A stretch of 33,664 bases of DNA from Methanobacteriota archaeon (GTDB lineage: Archaea; Thermoplasmatota; Poseidoniia; Poseidoniales; Poseidoniaceae). Within the stretch, counting starts at the first letter, position 1, and each line of letters begins with the position of its first letter. Below the pieces are notes generated by a model that did not search any database, was not told the DNA's origin, and saw only the letters and a program-made list of their open reading frames with translations. Position numbers and translations under genes: made by a program. The stretch is taken from the NCBI GenBank assembly GCA_004195515.1, contig PSPR01000006.1, positions 1 to 33,664 of the forward strand. Reading direction: 5' to 3'. Below are positions 22,713-29,602 of the stretch, piece by piece.

Positions 22713-23048
22713 ATGCGTGATATTGGAGTTGACGTAAAAGTACCTACTGGTGAATGGGATGGCGATGCAAATTGTCCATTCAATGGAACCCTGCGCCTTC
22801 GTGGCCAGGTCTTAGAAGGAACTGTAGCAAGCATAGGAATGTCTAGTACAATCGTTATCGAGCGTCATAATGTTCGATATATGCAAAAGTACGAGAGATA
22901 CGAGAAGAGAACTAGTGCTATGAGCGCTCATCTTCCAGCTTGTATTGGAGAACTCAGCGTTGGAGACAACGTCAAGGTCATGGAATGCCGCCCTCTTTCA
23001 AAGACGGTTTCATTTTGTGTTATCGAAAATAACGGTGGTGTTGTCTGA
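22713..23048 (+). CDS. rps17: Small ribosomal subunit protein uS17
   Basis: A 111-residue archaeal uS17 with an N-terminal extension (MRDIGVDVKVP). It has the OB-fold motifs RGQVLEGTVASIGMSSTIVIE and the C-terminal GDNVKVMECRPLSKTVSFCVI. The ATG at 22713 is preferred over a GTG at 22704 because GGAGTGAT (22701-22708) serves it as ribosome binding site. Its stop overlaps the uL14 start by 1 nt. Confidence 0.96.
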   Translation: MRDIGVDVKVPTGEWDGDANCPFNGTLRLRGQVLEGTVASIGMSSTIVIERHNVRYMQKYERYEKRTSAMSAHLPACIGELSVGDNVKVMECRPLSKTVSFCVIENNGGVV

Positions 23049-23446
23049 TGAAGGGAATCGCAGGAAAGCAAACCCGTGGTCTACCGACCATGGCACGTCT
23101 TCAAGTCGCTGACAATACCGGAGCAAAAATTGCTCAGGTAATCAACGTTCGAAAACTAGGAGGGACAATGCGCCGTCTTCCAGCAGCTGGTGTAGGTGAT
23201 CTGATCAAGGTCTCTATCAAGCGTGGAACTCCAGAAACCCGTCGTCAAATGTTTGACGCTGTGGTAATCCGCCAACGCCGCCCATTCCGTCGAGTCGATG
23301 GAACCTGGGTTCAATTCGAGGACAATGCTTGTGTCATTACAAATGAGAAAGGCGATGTCCAAGGGTCCGATATCAAAGGACCTGTATCGAGAGAGGCAGC
23401 AGAACGCTGGCCTCGTATCGCTGCAACAGCAAAGCAGATCGTCTGA
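23048..23446 (+). CDS. rpl14: Large ribosomal subunit protein uL14
   Basis: A 132-residue uL14 of normal archaeal length. LQVADNTGAKIAQVINV, GVGDLIKVSIKRGTPE and VIRQRRPFRRVDGTWVQFEDNA are all conserved. It is at the subunit interface near bridge B8. It starts inside the uS17 stop codon (TGATG), a coupled arrangement. Confidence 0.97.
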   Translation: MKGIAGKQTRGLPTMARLQVADNTGAKIAQVINVRKLGGTMRRLPAAGVGDLIKVSIKRGTPETRRQMFDAVVIRQRRPFRRVDGTWVQFEDNACVITNEKGDVQGSDIKGPVSREAAERWPRIAATAKQIV

Positions 23447-23457
23447 GGTGATTTTGA

Positions 23458-23865
23458 ATGGTCAAGAGTAGCAAACCAGGAAAGCAAAGAAAGGAGCAAT
23501 ACAACGCTCCACTCCACATCAAGCGCAAGCGTGTTCGTGCTCGTCTTCAATTAGACAAGCCCGATACCCGTCTTGCTGGTGTACGAACGGTCACCATCCG
23601 TGTCGGCGATACTGCACGCGTAGTCCGTGGCGATTTCGCTCACGGCGGCAAGCGTGTCGGTGGAAAGCGCAAGGCAGACCCTCTTAGTGGCAATGTCATT
23701 CGCATAGATTCAAAGAAAAGCCGGATTTTCATCGAAGGTGCAACCTCGACAAAATCCGACAATAAAGAAGAGGGATTACCGGTCCACTCCTCGAATGTCG
23801 TTATCGTCAAACTCGACGAAACCGACAAGTTGCGAATGCAAAAATTGACCGAGGATAGGAGTTGA
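23458..23865 (+). CDS. rpl24: Large ribosomal subunit protein uL24
   Basis: A 135-residue archaeal uL24 with the KOW motif (VRVGD-like ATIRVGDTARVVRGDFAHG stretch at about 44-63) and a conserved N-terminal SSKPGKQRKEQYNAPLH. It initiates 50S assembly and lies near the tunnel exit. Ribosome binding site GAGGTGAT is 5-6 nt upstream of the ATG. Confidence 0.96.
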   Translation: MVKSSKPGKQRKEQYNAPLHIKRKRVRARLQLDKPDTRLAGVRTVTIRVGDTARVVRGDFAHGGKRVGGKRKADPLSGNVIRIDSKKSRIFIEGATSTKSDNKEEGLPVHSSNVVIVKLDETDKLRMQKLTEDRS

Positions 23866-23870
23866 ATCAT

Positions 23871-24572
23871 ATGGGAAGCAGCAGTCACTTGAAGCGTTTG
23901 GCCATCCCTCGTAGTTGGCCACTACCCCGCAAAACCACCGTATGGGTAACCCGACCTCGCGCCGGAGCTCATACTTTGGAGAGAAGTATGCCGATCAATA
24001 TCGTCATTCGTGATGTATTGGGCATGGCTCACTCCACTCGAGAGGTTCGAAGCATTCTCCACAATGGCTTGGCAAAGGTCGATGGTCGTGTCGTAAAAGA
24101 CACCCGTCGAGGCGTCGGCTTGATGGATGTCCTATCACTTGGCGAAGAAAATTTCCGCTGTGTGTTGGACACTAATGGTCGTCTTCGCTATCGAACTATT
24201 TCTTCTGAAGAAGCAGGTTGGAAAATCTGCCGAATCGAAGGAAAGACCACAATCAGTGGCGGTAGGACTCAAATTCATCTTCACGATGGTCGCAACCTGA
24301 TTGTCGCTGATGCGGCAGAACACAAATCTGGCGATTCGTTGAAGATTTCTCTTCCAGACCAAAAAGTCCTCGAGCATATCAAATTCGGTGAGGGTACTCG
24401 CTGTATGTTGGTCGGTGGTACTCACGTCGGTTTGCTAGCGGACGTAACAGGTCATAGCATCAAGCGTTCAAGTATGTCCAACGAAGTCGCATTCGACGGT
24501 TTCGTAACCACTGAAGAACTTGTCTTCAGTGTTGGTAAATCTTCCTTACCCGGTGTGGAGGTGGGTCAATGA
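23871..24572 (+). CDS. rps4e: Small ribosomal subunit protein eS4
   Basis: A 233-residue protein of the archaeal/eukaryotic eS4 family. The N-terminal SSSHLKRLAIPRSWPLPRK is diagnostic, followed by an S4 RNA-binding domain (STREVRSILHNGLAKVDGRVVKD) and a KOW-containing C-terminal half. The ATG at 23871 is chosen over an in-frame TTG at 23862, with AGGAG 9 nt upstream. The end overlaps uL5 by 4 nt. Confidence 0.96.
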   Translation: MGSSSHLKRLAIPRSWPLPRKTTVWVTRPRAGAHTLERSMPINIVIRDVLGMAHSTREVRSILHNGLAKVDGRVVKDTRRGVGLMDVLSLGEENFRCVLDTNGRLRYRTISSEEAGWKICRIEGKTTISGGRTQIHLHDGRNLIVADAAEHKSGDSLKISLPDQKVLEHIKFGEGTRCMLVGGTHVGLLADVTGHSIKRSSMSNEVAFDGFVTTEELVFSVGKSSLPGVEVGQ

Positions 24573-25093
24573 GCGATTCAAACCCAATGGCAATTCCGCG
24601 AATCACCAAAGTTGTAGTCAACATCGGTGTTGGCGAAGGCGGAGATCGCCTAAGCAATGCAGAATCCGTACTGAAACTGGTTACTGGAGCAACTCCAATA
24701 CGAACCCTCGGAAAGCAGCAAAACCGTGACCTAAAGGTCCGTGTTGGCTTCCCAATCGGCTGCAAAGCAACAATGCGAAACCAAGATGTAATCAAGAATT
24801 TCTTGACCCAAGCATTTTGGGTTCGTGAAAACATGATTCCTTCTTGGAATTTTGACCGAACAGGAAACCTTTCCTTCGGCATTCCAGATTATACTGACTT
24901 CCCAGACCAGAAGTACGACCCAGACATCGGAATCTTCGGCATGGACATCAACGTCGTGCTCGAGAGGCCTGGCCACCGTGTCAGCCGCCGTCGCCGTCGC
25001 TCTTCAAAAGTACCGGTAAGCCACCGAACCACGCCTGATGAATCCAGGGCTTGGTTTGTCGAAAATTACGGAATCAAAATCCTGGAGGAGTGA
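24569..25093 (+). CDS. rpl5: Large ribosomal subunit protein uL5
   Basis: A 174-residue archaeal uL5. [18 protein letters not shown] and [18 protein letters not shown] are the conserved N-terminal motifs, and [23 protein letters not shown]-type sequence follows. It contacts 5S rRNA and P-site tRNA. It starts in the eS4 stop (ATGA) with GGAGGTGGG upstream. Confidence 0.96.
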   Translation: MSDSNPMAIPRITKVVVNIGVGEGGDRLSNAESVLKLVTGATPIRTLGKQQNRDLKVRVGFPIGCKATMRNQDVIKNFLTQAFWVRENMIPSWNFDRTGNLSFGIPDYTDFPDQKYDPDIGIFGMDINVVLERPGHRVSRRRRRSSKVPVSHRTTPDESRAWFVENYGIKILEE

Positions 25094-25095
25094 AA

Positions 25096-25248
25096 ATGGC
25101 ACGAGATCATGGAGAACAGATTGGAAGAACCATCGGTTGCCGCCGCTGTGGCCGCCGACGTGGAATGATCCGCCGTCACGGGCTTCGTCTTTGCCGACAA
25201 TGCTTCCGCGATATAGCACCTGAAATAGGTTTCAAAAAAATGAGTTGA
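25096..25248 (+). CDS. rps14: Small ribosomal subunit protein uS14 (zinc type)
   Basis: A 50-residue zinc-ribbon uS14. Cys15-x2-Cys18 and Cys33-x2-Cys36 form the Zn site ([19 protein letters not shown]). The ATG at 25096, 2 nt after the uL5 stop with GGAGGAGTG upstream, starts the conserved [11 protein letters not shown] longer in-frame start at 25051 lies inside uL5 and is rejected. Confidence 0.96.
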   Translation: MARDHGEQIGRTIGCRRCGRRRGMIRRHGLRLCRQCFRDIAPEIGFKKMS

Positions 25249-25260
25249 GGTGATTAAGAG

Positions 25261-25650
25261 ATGCAGTTCGACCCCCTAAATGACGCACTAGCTAAACTGT
25301 ATAATGCAGAGCAAGCTGGTAAATACAACGTAGAACTCTCGCCAGCGAGCAAATTGCTCGGTTCTGTGCTTGAGATCATGCAAATCTCCGGCTATGTCGG
25401 AGAGATTGAAAAGAATGAAAACGGCCGTGGTGGCACCTATAACGTGCATTTGCGCGGTGCGATCAACCAATGTGGTGTAGTCAAACCTCGCCACTCGGTT
25501 AGACGACAAGAATTCGACAAGTGGGAAGGGCGTTACCTTCCGGCTCAAGATTTTGGTCTGCTAATTCTAACTACAAATAGTGGTATTATGAACCACAAAG
25601 ACGCAAAGGAGAGCCGCATTGGTGGTAGACTCTTAGCATATGTGTACTGA
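25261..25650 (+). CDS. rps8: Small ribosomal subunit protein uS8
   Basis: A 129-residue archaeal uS8. DPLNDALAKLYNAEQAGK at the start, SKLLGSVLEIMQISGYVGEIE, and the C-terminal GLLILTTNSGIMNHKDAKES with GGRLLAYVY are family signatures. It binds 16S helix 21. GAGGTGAT precedes the ATG. Confidence 0.97.
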   Translation: MQFDPLNDALAKLYNAEQAGKYNVELSPASKLLGSVLEIMQISGYVGEIEKNENGRGGTYNVHLRGAINQCGVVKPRHSVRRQEFDKWEGRYLPAQDFGLLILTTNSGIMNHKDAKESRIGGRLLAYVY

Positions 25651-25662
25651 GGTGAATTATCG

Positions 25663-26202
25663 ATGGTAAAATTAGATAGAATTGAACACAATGTTGAGAT
25701 GCCAGAAGGCGTTTCAGCGAGCATCGCTGGTGACACCGTCACCATTACCGGCTCCAAAGGTTCGCTTTCACGAGATTTCGCTCACCACAAAGTAACCCTC
25801 ACCCAAGTCGGTGAAGGCCTTTTGGTGCAAGTGGATCTTCCTCGTAGAAAAGAAAAAGCCCTCGCCGGAACTTGGAAAGCTCACCTAAACAATATGATTA
25901 AGGGAGTTACAGAAGGATTTACATATAATTTGAAAGCCTTCTATTCTCACTTCCCAATGACACTTGCAGTCAAAGGAAATAATCTCGTAGTAAACAATTA
26001 CTTCGGAGAGCGTGTTCCACGATCTGCAGATATCCTCCCAGGGGTTGATGTCAAGATTTCAAAGAAGGTCGAAGTTACCGTTTCCGGAATCGATAAGGAA
26101 GCAGTTGGCCAAACCGCAGCAAATATCGAACGCTGCACAACAATCAAAAAGCGTGATCGACGTGTGTTCCAAGATGGAATTTATCTGCTGGAGAAAGCAT
26201 GA
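25663..26202 (+). CDS. rpl6: Large ribosomal subunit protein uL6
   Basis: A 179-residue uL6. The two repeated alpha/beta domains are visible, with GDTVTITGSKGSLSRDF and GTWKAHLNNMIKGVTEGFTY, and the C-terminal GIDKEAVGQTAANIE and KKRDRRVFQDGIYL. It lies near the sarcin-ricin loop and factor-binding site. GAGGTGAAT is the ribosome binding site, with a 12-nt gap to uS8. Confidence 0.97.
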   Translation: MVKLDRIEHNVEMPEGVSASIAGDTVTITGSKGSLSRDFAHHKVTLTQVGEGLLVQVDLPRRKEKALAGTWKAHLNNMIKGVTEGFTYNLKAFYSHFPMTLAVKGNNLVVNNYFGERVPRSADILPGVDVKISKKVEVTVSGIDKEAVGQTAANIERCTTIKKRDRRVFQDGIYLLEKA

Positions 26203-26215
26203 GGAGTGGATTTAG

Positions 26216-26929
26216 ATGAGTGATTACGAAAATATGAAGGTCGCAGAACTCAAGGAGCATCTCAAGGAGGCTGGTTTACCAGTCTCTGGAAAGAAAGCCG
26301 ACTTGATTACCCGCTTACAAGACCAATCTCCAGCACCTGTTGAAGAAGTGGTCGAAGAAACCGTCGCAGAATCCGAAGAGGAATCTACCGAAGAAGAATC
26401 CGAAGAGGAATCTACCGAAGAAGAATCTGAAGAGGAATCCGAAGAGGAATCTACCGAAGAAGAATTGGATGACGATGATTGGGATGACGAAGATGACCTC
26501 GAAGAGGAAGTTCACGTCGCCCGCCAAAAACCAGTTCTATCCGATGAATTGAAGGCTGCTCTCGCACTTCGGGCTGCCCAGAAGAAAGGAACCCCTTCCT
26601 TCCGCCGTACCGAATGGTACCGCTACCTTCGATTATCTCGTTCCGGTTGGAGAAAACCCCATGGAATGGATAACAAGCAACGCCGTAATTACAAGTACCG
26701 AAGTTCGTTGGTTCGAATCGGTCACGGTAAAGTTAACGCAGCAGCAGGACTTCATCCCTCTGGATTCGAAGAGGTAATGGTTCAGCGACCGTTTGACCTC
26801 GAAAAGATCGACCCTGAAACCCAAGCAGCTCGCATCGGCGCAACCGTCGGTGGGCGCAAGCGTGAGAACATCCATTCTCGTGCTGATGAATTGGGAATTA
26901 GAGTTCTAAACCGAAGGAGGGAACGCTGA
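26216..26929 (+). CDS. rpl32e: Large ribosomal subunit protein eL32 with N-terminal SAP domain and acidic linker
   Basis: A 237-residue protein, against about 130 residues for ordinary eL32. Residues 4-37 (MKVAELKEHLKEAGLPVSGK, then KADLITRLQ) match a SAP domain, a two-helix nucleic-acid-binding motif. Residues about 43-105 are almost pure Glu/Ser/Thr/Asp with a repeated E-E-S-T-E-E-E unit. Residues about 108-237 are a normal eL32: RRTEWYRYLRLSRSGWRKPHG, VNAAAGLHPSGFEEVMV and GATVGGRKRENI. The acidic DNA is itself repetitive (GAAGAGGAATC-type units). The end overlaps eL19 by 1 nt. The extension is in frame with a proper start (GAGGAGTG upstream), so it is real. Its role, perhaps chaperoning or rRNA contact, is unknown. 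Confidence 0.95.
   Translation: MSDYENMKVAELKEHLKEAGLPVSGKKADLITRLQDQSPAPVEEVVEETVAESEEESTEEESEEESTEEESEEESEEESTEEELDDDDWDDEDDLEEEVHVARQKPVLSDELKAALALRAAQKKGTPSFRRTEWYRYLRLSRSGWRKPHGMDNKQRRNYKYRSSLVRIGHGKVNAAAGLHPSGFEEVMVQRPFDLEKIDPETQAARIGATVGGRKRENIHSRADELGIRVLNRRRER
26373..26466 (+). repeat. Short tandem repeats coding the acidic eL32 linker
   Basis: Imperfect repeats of GAAGAGGAATC(T/C)(A/G)(C/A)CGAAGAAGAATC encode the Glu/Ser/Thr tract. Slipped-strand changes in copy number would change linker length in frame when whole units are gained or lost. Confidence 0.6.
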
Positions 26930-27387
26930 TGCAGATTACCAACCAAAAGAAAATGGCTGCTCAAATTCTAAAATGCGGTGTTAACCGTATTTGGATCAAC
27001 CCATCCTACCTCGACCAAGTCGCACAGTCGGTTCAAAAAGTCGACATTCGTGATGCAATCGAAAGCGGATGGATCAAGGCTCGAGCTATTCAAGGAACTT
27101 CTCGTGTTCGTGCTCTTCAACGTCTTAACCAGAAAAGAAAAGGCCGAAGAAAGGGTCAAGGAAAGCGCTCGGGAACTGCAAATGCACGAAACCCTCGCAA
27201 GACCCAGTGGATGGCAATTATCCGTTCTCAACGCCGTACTCTCAAAGAGATGCGCGAAGATGAGACCCTCGATCGTTCCCAATACCGCCACTATTACCTA
27301 AAGGCCAAAGGTGGCTCTTACCGCTCCATCGCACATATGAAGACCCAAATGGGTATCGAAGGTGTGGATTTCGGAGGTGAACAATGA
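26929..27387 (+). CDS. rpl19e: Large ribosomal subunit protein eL19
   Basis: A 152-residue eL19 of archaeal length. NQKKMAAQILKCGVNRIWINP at the start, the Arg/Lys/Gly-rich RKGRRKGQGKRSGTANAR segment and the C-terminal YRHYYLKAKGGSYRS are diagnostic. It begins within the eL32 stop (TGATG) and ends overlapping uL18 by 4 nt. Confidence 0.97.
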   Translation: MQITNQKKMAAQILKCGVNRIWINPSYLDQVAQSVQKVDIRDAIESGWIKARAIQGTSRVRALQRLNQKRKGRRKGQGKRSGTANARNPRKTQWMAIIRSQRRTLKEMREDETLDRSQYRHYYLKAKGGSYRSIAHMKTQMGIEGVDFGGEQ

Positions 27388-27899
27388 TGTCTCAAGGACC
27401 TCGCCAACGCAACCAATATCGCCGCCGAAAAACTGGTGAAACCGATTACCGCCGTCGCCTCAAGCTGCTTCGCAGTGGAATGGCACGTGCAGTCGTTCGT
27501 GTTTCCAATACCCGTGTTGTCTGTCAACTGACCAACTTTAGCGTTGTAGGCGACAAAGTCGAAGTTTCAACCACTGGAGATGATCTTGTCTCAAAATACG
27601 GTTGGCCAGAAGATGCAAGCCGCAAGAACTTGCCGGCATGTTACCTCACAGGATTCGCTCTGGGCAAGACCGCTCTAGCAGCAGGTCATGATGAAGCAGT
27701 ACTCGACATCGGATTAGCAGCAAGCGCAGCAGGATCCCGTGTATTCGCAGCACTCAAAGGTATGGTAGACGCAGGATTGGAAATTCCTCATGGGAATTCC
27801 GTCTTACCTGACGAAGATCGTATCAATGGTACACATATAGATGATTCAATCGCTTCCAAAGTAGAAGCAACAAAAGCAAATATTGAGGAGGCTTTCTAA
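27384..27899 (+). CDS. rpl18: Large ribosomal subunit protein uL18
   Basis: A 171-residue archaeal uL18. QYRRRKTGETDYRRRLKLLRSG and RAVVRVSNTRVVCQL, then the GSRVFAALKGMVDAGLEIPHG region, are conserved. It carries 5S rRNA onto the 50S subunit. Two adjacent ATGs (27384 and 27387) are both served by GGAGGTGA; the first overlaps the eL19 stop as ATGA. Confidence 0.96.
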   Translation: MMSQGPRQRNQYRRRKTGETDYRRRLKLLRSGMARAVVRVSNTRVVCQLTNFSVVGDKVEVSTTGDDLVSKYGWPEDASRKNLPACYLTGFALGKTALAAGHDEAVLDIGLAASAAGSRVFAALKGMVDAGLEIPHGNSVLPDEDRINGTHIDDSIASKVEATKANIEEAF

Positions 27900-27900
27900 A

Positions 27901-28668
27901 ATGAGTGATGACACATCAAAAATGGCACCTGGTCTGATAAAGGCCTTCGCTCCTGCTGAAGAAGAAGAAGGGGATGGCCGTCGCCGTCGCCGCAAGTCAA
28001 CAGCAGAGGAGTCTATTGCAGCATTGCGAAACTGGACTCCAAAAACCCGTCTCGGAAGAGAGGTCATGGCTGGAAGAATCGTTACTTACGATGCGGCTCT
28101 AGCTTCAGGACTTCCAATCCGTGAAGTCGAAATCGTCGATGCTCTCATCCCTAACCTAGAGGATGAAGTTATCAAAGTCAACATGATTCAACGCATGACC
28201 GACTCCGGTCGCCGTGTTAGATTCAATGTAATGGCATGCGTAGGCAACAAAGATGGATATGTTGGCCTCGCAATGGCAAAAGGAAAAGAGGTTGCAACCG
28301 CAATCCGCAAATCCTTGGTTGCTGCAAAACTCAATCTCATCCAAGTCCAACGTGGAAACGGCTCTTGGGAATCTTCGGTCGGTCCAGGTACTTCGGTACC
28401 GTTCAAGGTCGTCGGCCAAGCTGGATCTACTCGAGTCACTCTAATGTCTGCTCCAGCAGGTAAGGGACTCGTTATCGGTGAAACCGGCAAGCGTGTTCTC
28501 GAACTCGCAGGAATTACCGATGTTCTAAGTCGAACCAAGGGTCAAACCAGAACCACAATCAACTATGCAGCAGCAACATTCAATGCGCTTGCTGAAGTAA
28601 ATCGCACCAGGGTTACTGAAACCCAGCGTGCAAATCTATACATCGTTAAAGGAAGGATGCTAGAATGA
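27901..28668 (+). CDS. rps5: Small ribosomal subunit protein uS5
   Basis: A 255-residue archaeal uS5 with a charged N-terminal extension (acidic run EEEEGDG, then RRRRRKS). The RNA-binding core has IQRMTDSGRRVRFNVMACVG and DGYVGLAMAKGKEVATAIRK, and the C-terminal domain has GIRDV-like AGITDVLSRTKGQTRT. The ATG at 27901 is 1 nt after the uL18 stop with GAGGAGG upstream; an in-frame TTG at 27883 is rejected. Confidence 0.96.
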   Translation: MSDDTSKMAPGLIKAFAPAEEEEGDGRRRRRKSTAEESIAALRNWTPKTRLGREVMAGRIVTYDAALASGLPIREVEIVDALIPNLEDEVIKVNMIQRMTDSGRRVRFNVMACVGNKDGYVGLAMAKGKEVATAIRKSLVAAKLNLIQVQRGNGSWESSVGPGTSVPFKVVGQAGSTRVTLMSAPAGKGLVIGETGKRVLELAGITDVLSRTKGQTRTTINYAAATFNALAEVNRTRVTETQRANLYIVKGRMLE

Positions 28669-29135
28669 GTTGGATAGTAGTACGTGCCCGTTCAAACGTC
28701 AAGGTTGAACACTCGATTCGTGAAACCATGGATATGTTGAATTTAACCCGTGTCAATCACGCGGTAATTATTCCAGAGAATGCCCAGTACAGGGGCATGC
28801 TCCAAAAAGCCAAGGATTACATCACCTGGGGTGATGCTGATGCTGAACTTGTAGAGAAGATGTTGAGCGGCCGTGGCCGTTTGATAGGTGATAAGCCAAT
28901 CAGCGATGCTGATGTTAAGGAAGGAACCGAATTTTCGAATATCAAGGAATTCGCAAACGCAATCGCAGCAGACGAAGCATCCATGAAAGACATGCCTGAA
29001 CTCAAGCGTGTCTTCCGTCTCCACCCACCTCGTGGCCCAAAGGGCTGGGGTGGACTAAAGCGCACCTACGTAGTAGGCGGCGCACTCGGTCCTCGAGGAG
29101 AGGCCATCAGCGCTCTAGTTGAGCGTATGATCTGA
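28665..29135 (+). CDS. rpl30: Large ribosomal subunit protein uL30
   Basis: A 156-residue archaeal long-form uL30. WIVVRARSNVKVEHSIRETMDMLNLTRVNHAVII and the C-terminal FRLHPPRGPKGWGGLKRTYVVGGALG are family motifs. It starts in the uS5 stop (ATGA) with AAGGATG upstream. Confidence 0.95.
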   Translation: MSWIVVRARSNVKVEHSIRETMDMLNLTRVNHAVIIPENAQYRGMLQKAKDYITWGDADAELVEKMLSGRGRLIGDKPISDADVKEGTEFSNIKEFANAIAADEASMKDMPELKRVFRLHPPRGPKGWGGLKRTYVVGGALGPRGEAISALVERMI

Positions 29136-29146
29136 AGGTGATTATT

Positions 29147-29566
29147 ATGGGAAGAGCAAATAAATTCCGTGGACGCTGTCGCACACATGGTCGAGGTCAT
29201 AAGGCTGGCCGAGGCGCTGGAAAGCGTGGTGGCCGAGGTCTAGCTGGTATCAACAAACACCGTGTTATGACAAGAATCAAGTATATGCCAAACCATTGGG
29301 GTATGCATGGTTTTAACCGAGATCCAAGTCTAAGAACAGTCTACATCACCTGCAATGTAAGTGATTTAGAAGGTATGGCAGATGGCAAAGACACAATCGA
29401 TTTGACCGCAATGGGTATCGGAAAGTTACTCGGTTCTGGTCGAATTAGCAGCGCTCTGACCGTCAAGGTCGGGGAATGGTCCGCAAAGGCAGCAGAGAAA
29501 ATCGAAGCTGCTGGTGGTTCCATCCAAGGCGATGATGACAATGATGATGAACGGGATGAGGAGTGA
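29147..29566 (+). CDS. rpl15: Large ribosomal subunit protein uL15
   Basis: A 139-residue uL15 with the Gly/Arg/His-rich N-terminus (GRCRTHGRGHKAGRGAGKRG), GMHGFNRDP and an acidic C-terminal tail (DDDNDDERDEE) not usual in the family core. The ATG at 29147 is preferred over a GTG at 29138 since AAGGTGAT serves it. It contacts several 23S rRNA domains and is a late assembly protein. Confidence 0.93.
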   Translation: MGRANKFRGRCRTHGRGHKAGRGAGKRGGRGLAGINKHRVMTRIKYMPNHWGMHGFNRDPSLRTVYITCNVSDLEGMADGKDTIDLTAMGIGKLLGSGRISSALTVKVGEWSAKAAEKIEAAGGSIQGDDDNDDERDEE

Positions 29567-29580
29567 GTCTCTTACGAGAC
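29567..29580 (+). terminator. Hairpin between uL15 and secY
   Basis: GTCTC-TTAC-GAGAC is a perfect 5-bp hairpin starting right at the uL15 stop, in the 36-nt gap before secY. With no T-run it is more likely a processing or attenuation point that sets secY level than a full terminator. Confidence 0.35.
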
Positions 29581-29602
29581 GTATACTCCCCAACCTTCTT
29601 GA

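Noticed and set aside
22439-22720. 93-codon frame overlapping rnp1
   Set aside because: Shadow frame; the other frame gives a clear Rpp29 protein with correct neighbour spacing.
26315-26527. Minus-strand Phe-rich frame in the eL32 gene
   Set aside because: Complement of the Glu-codon repeats; low complexity without start signals.
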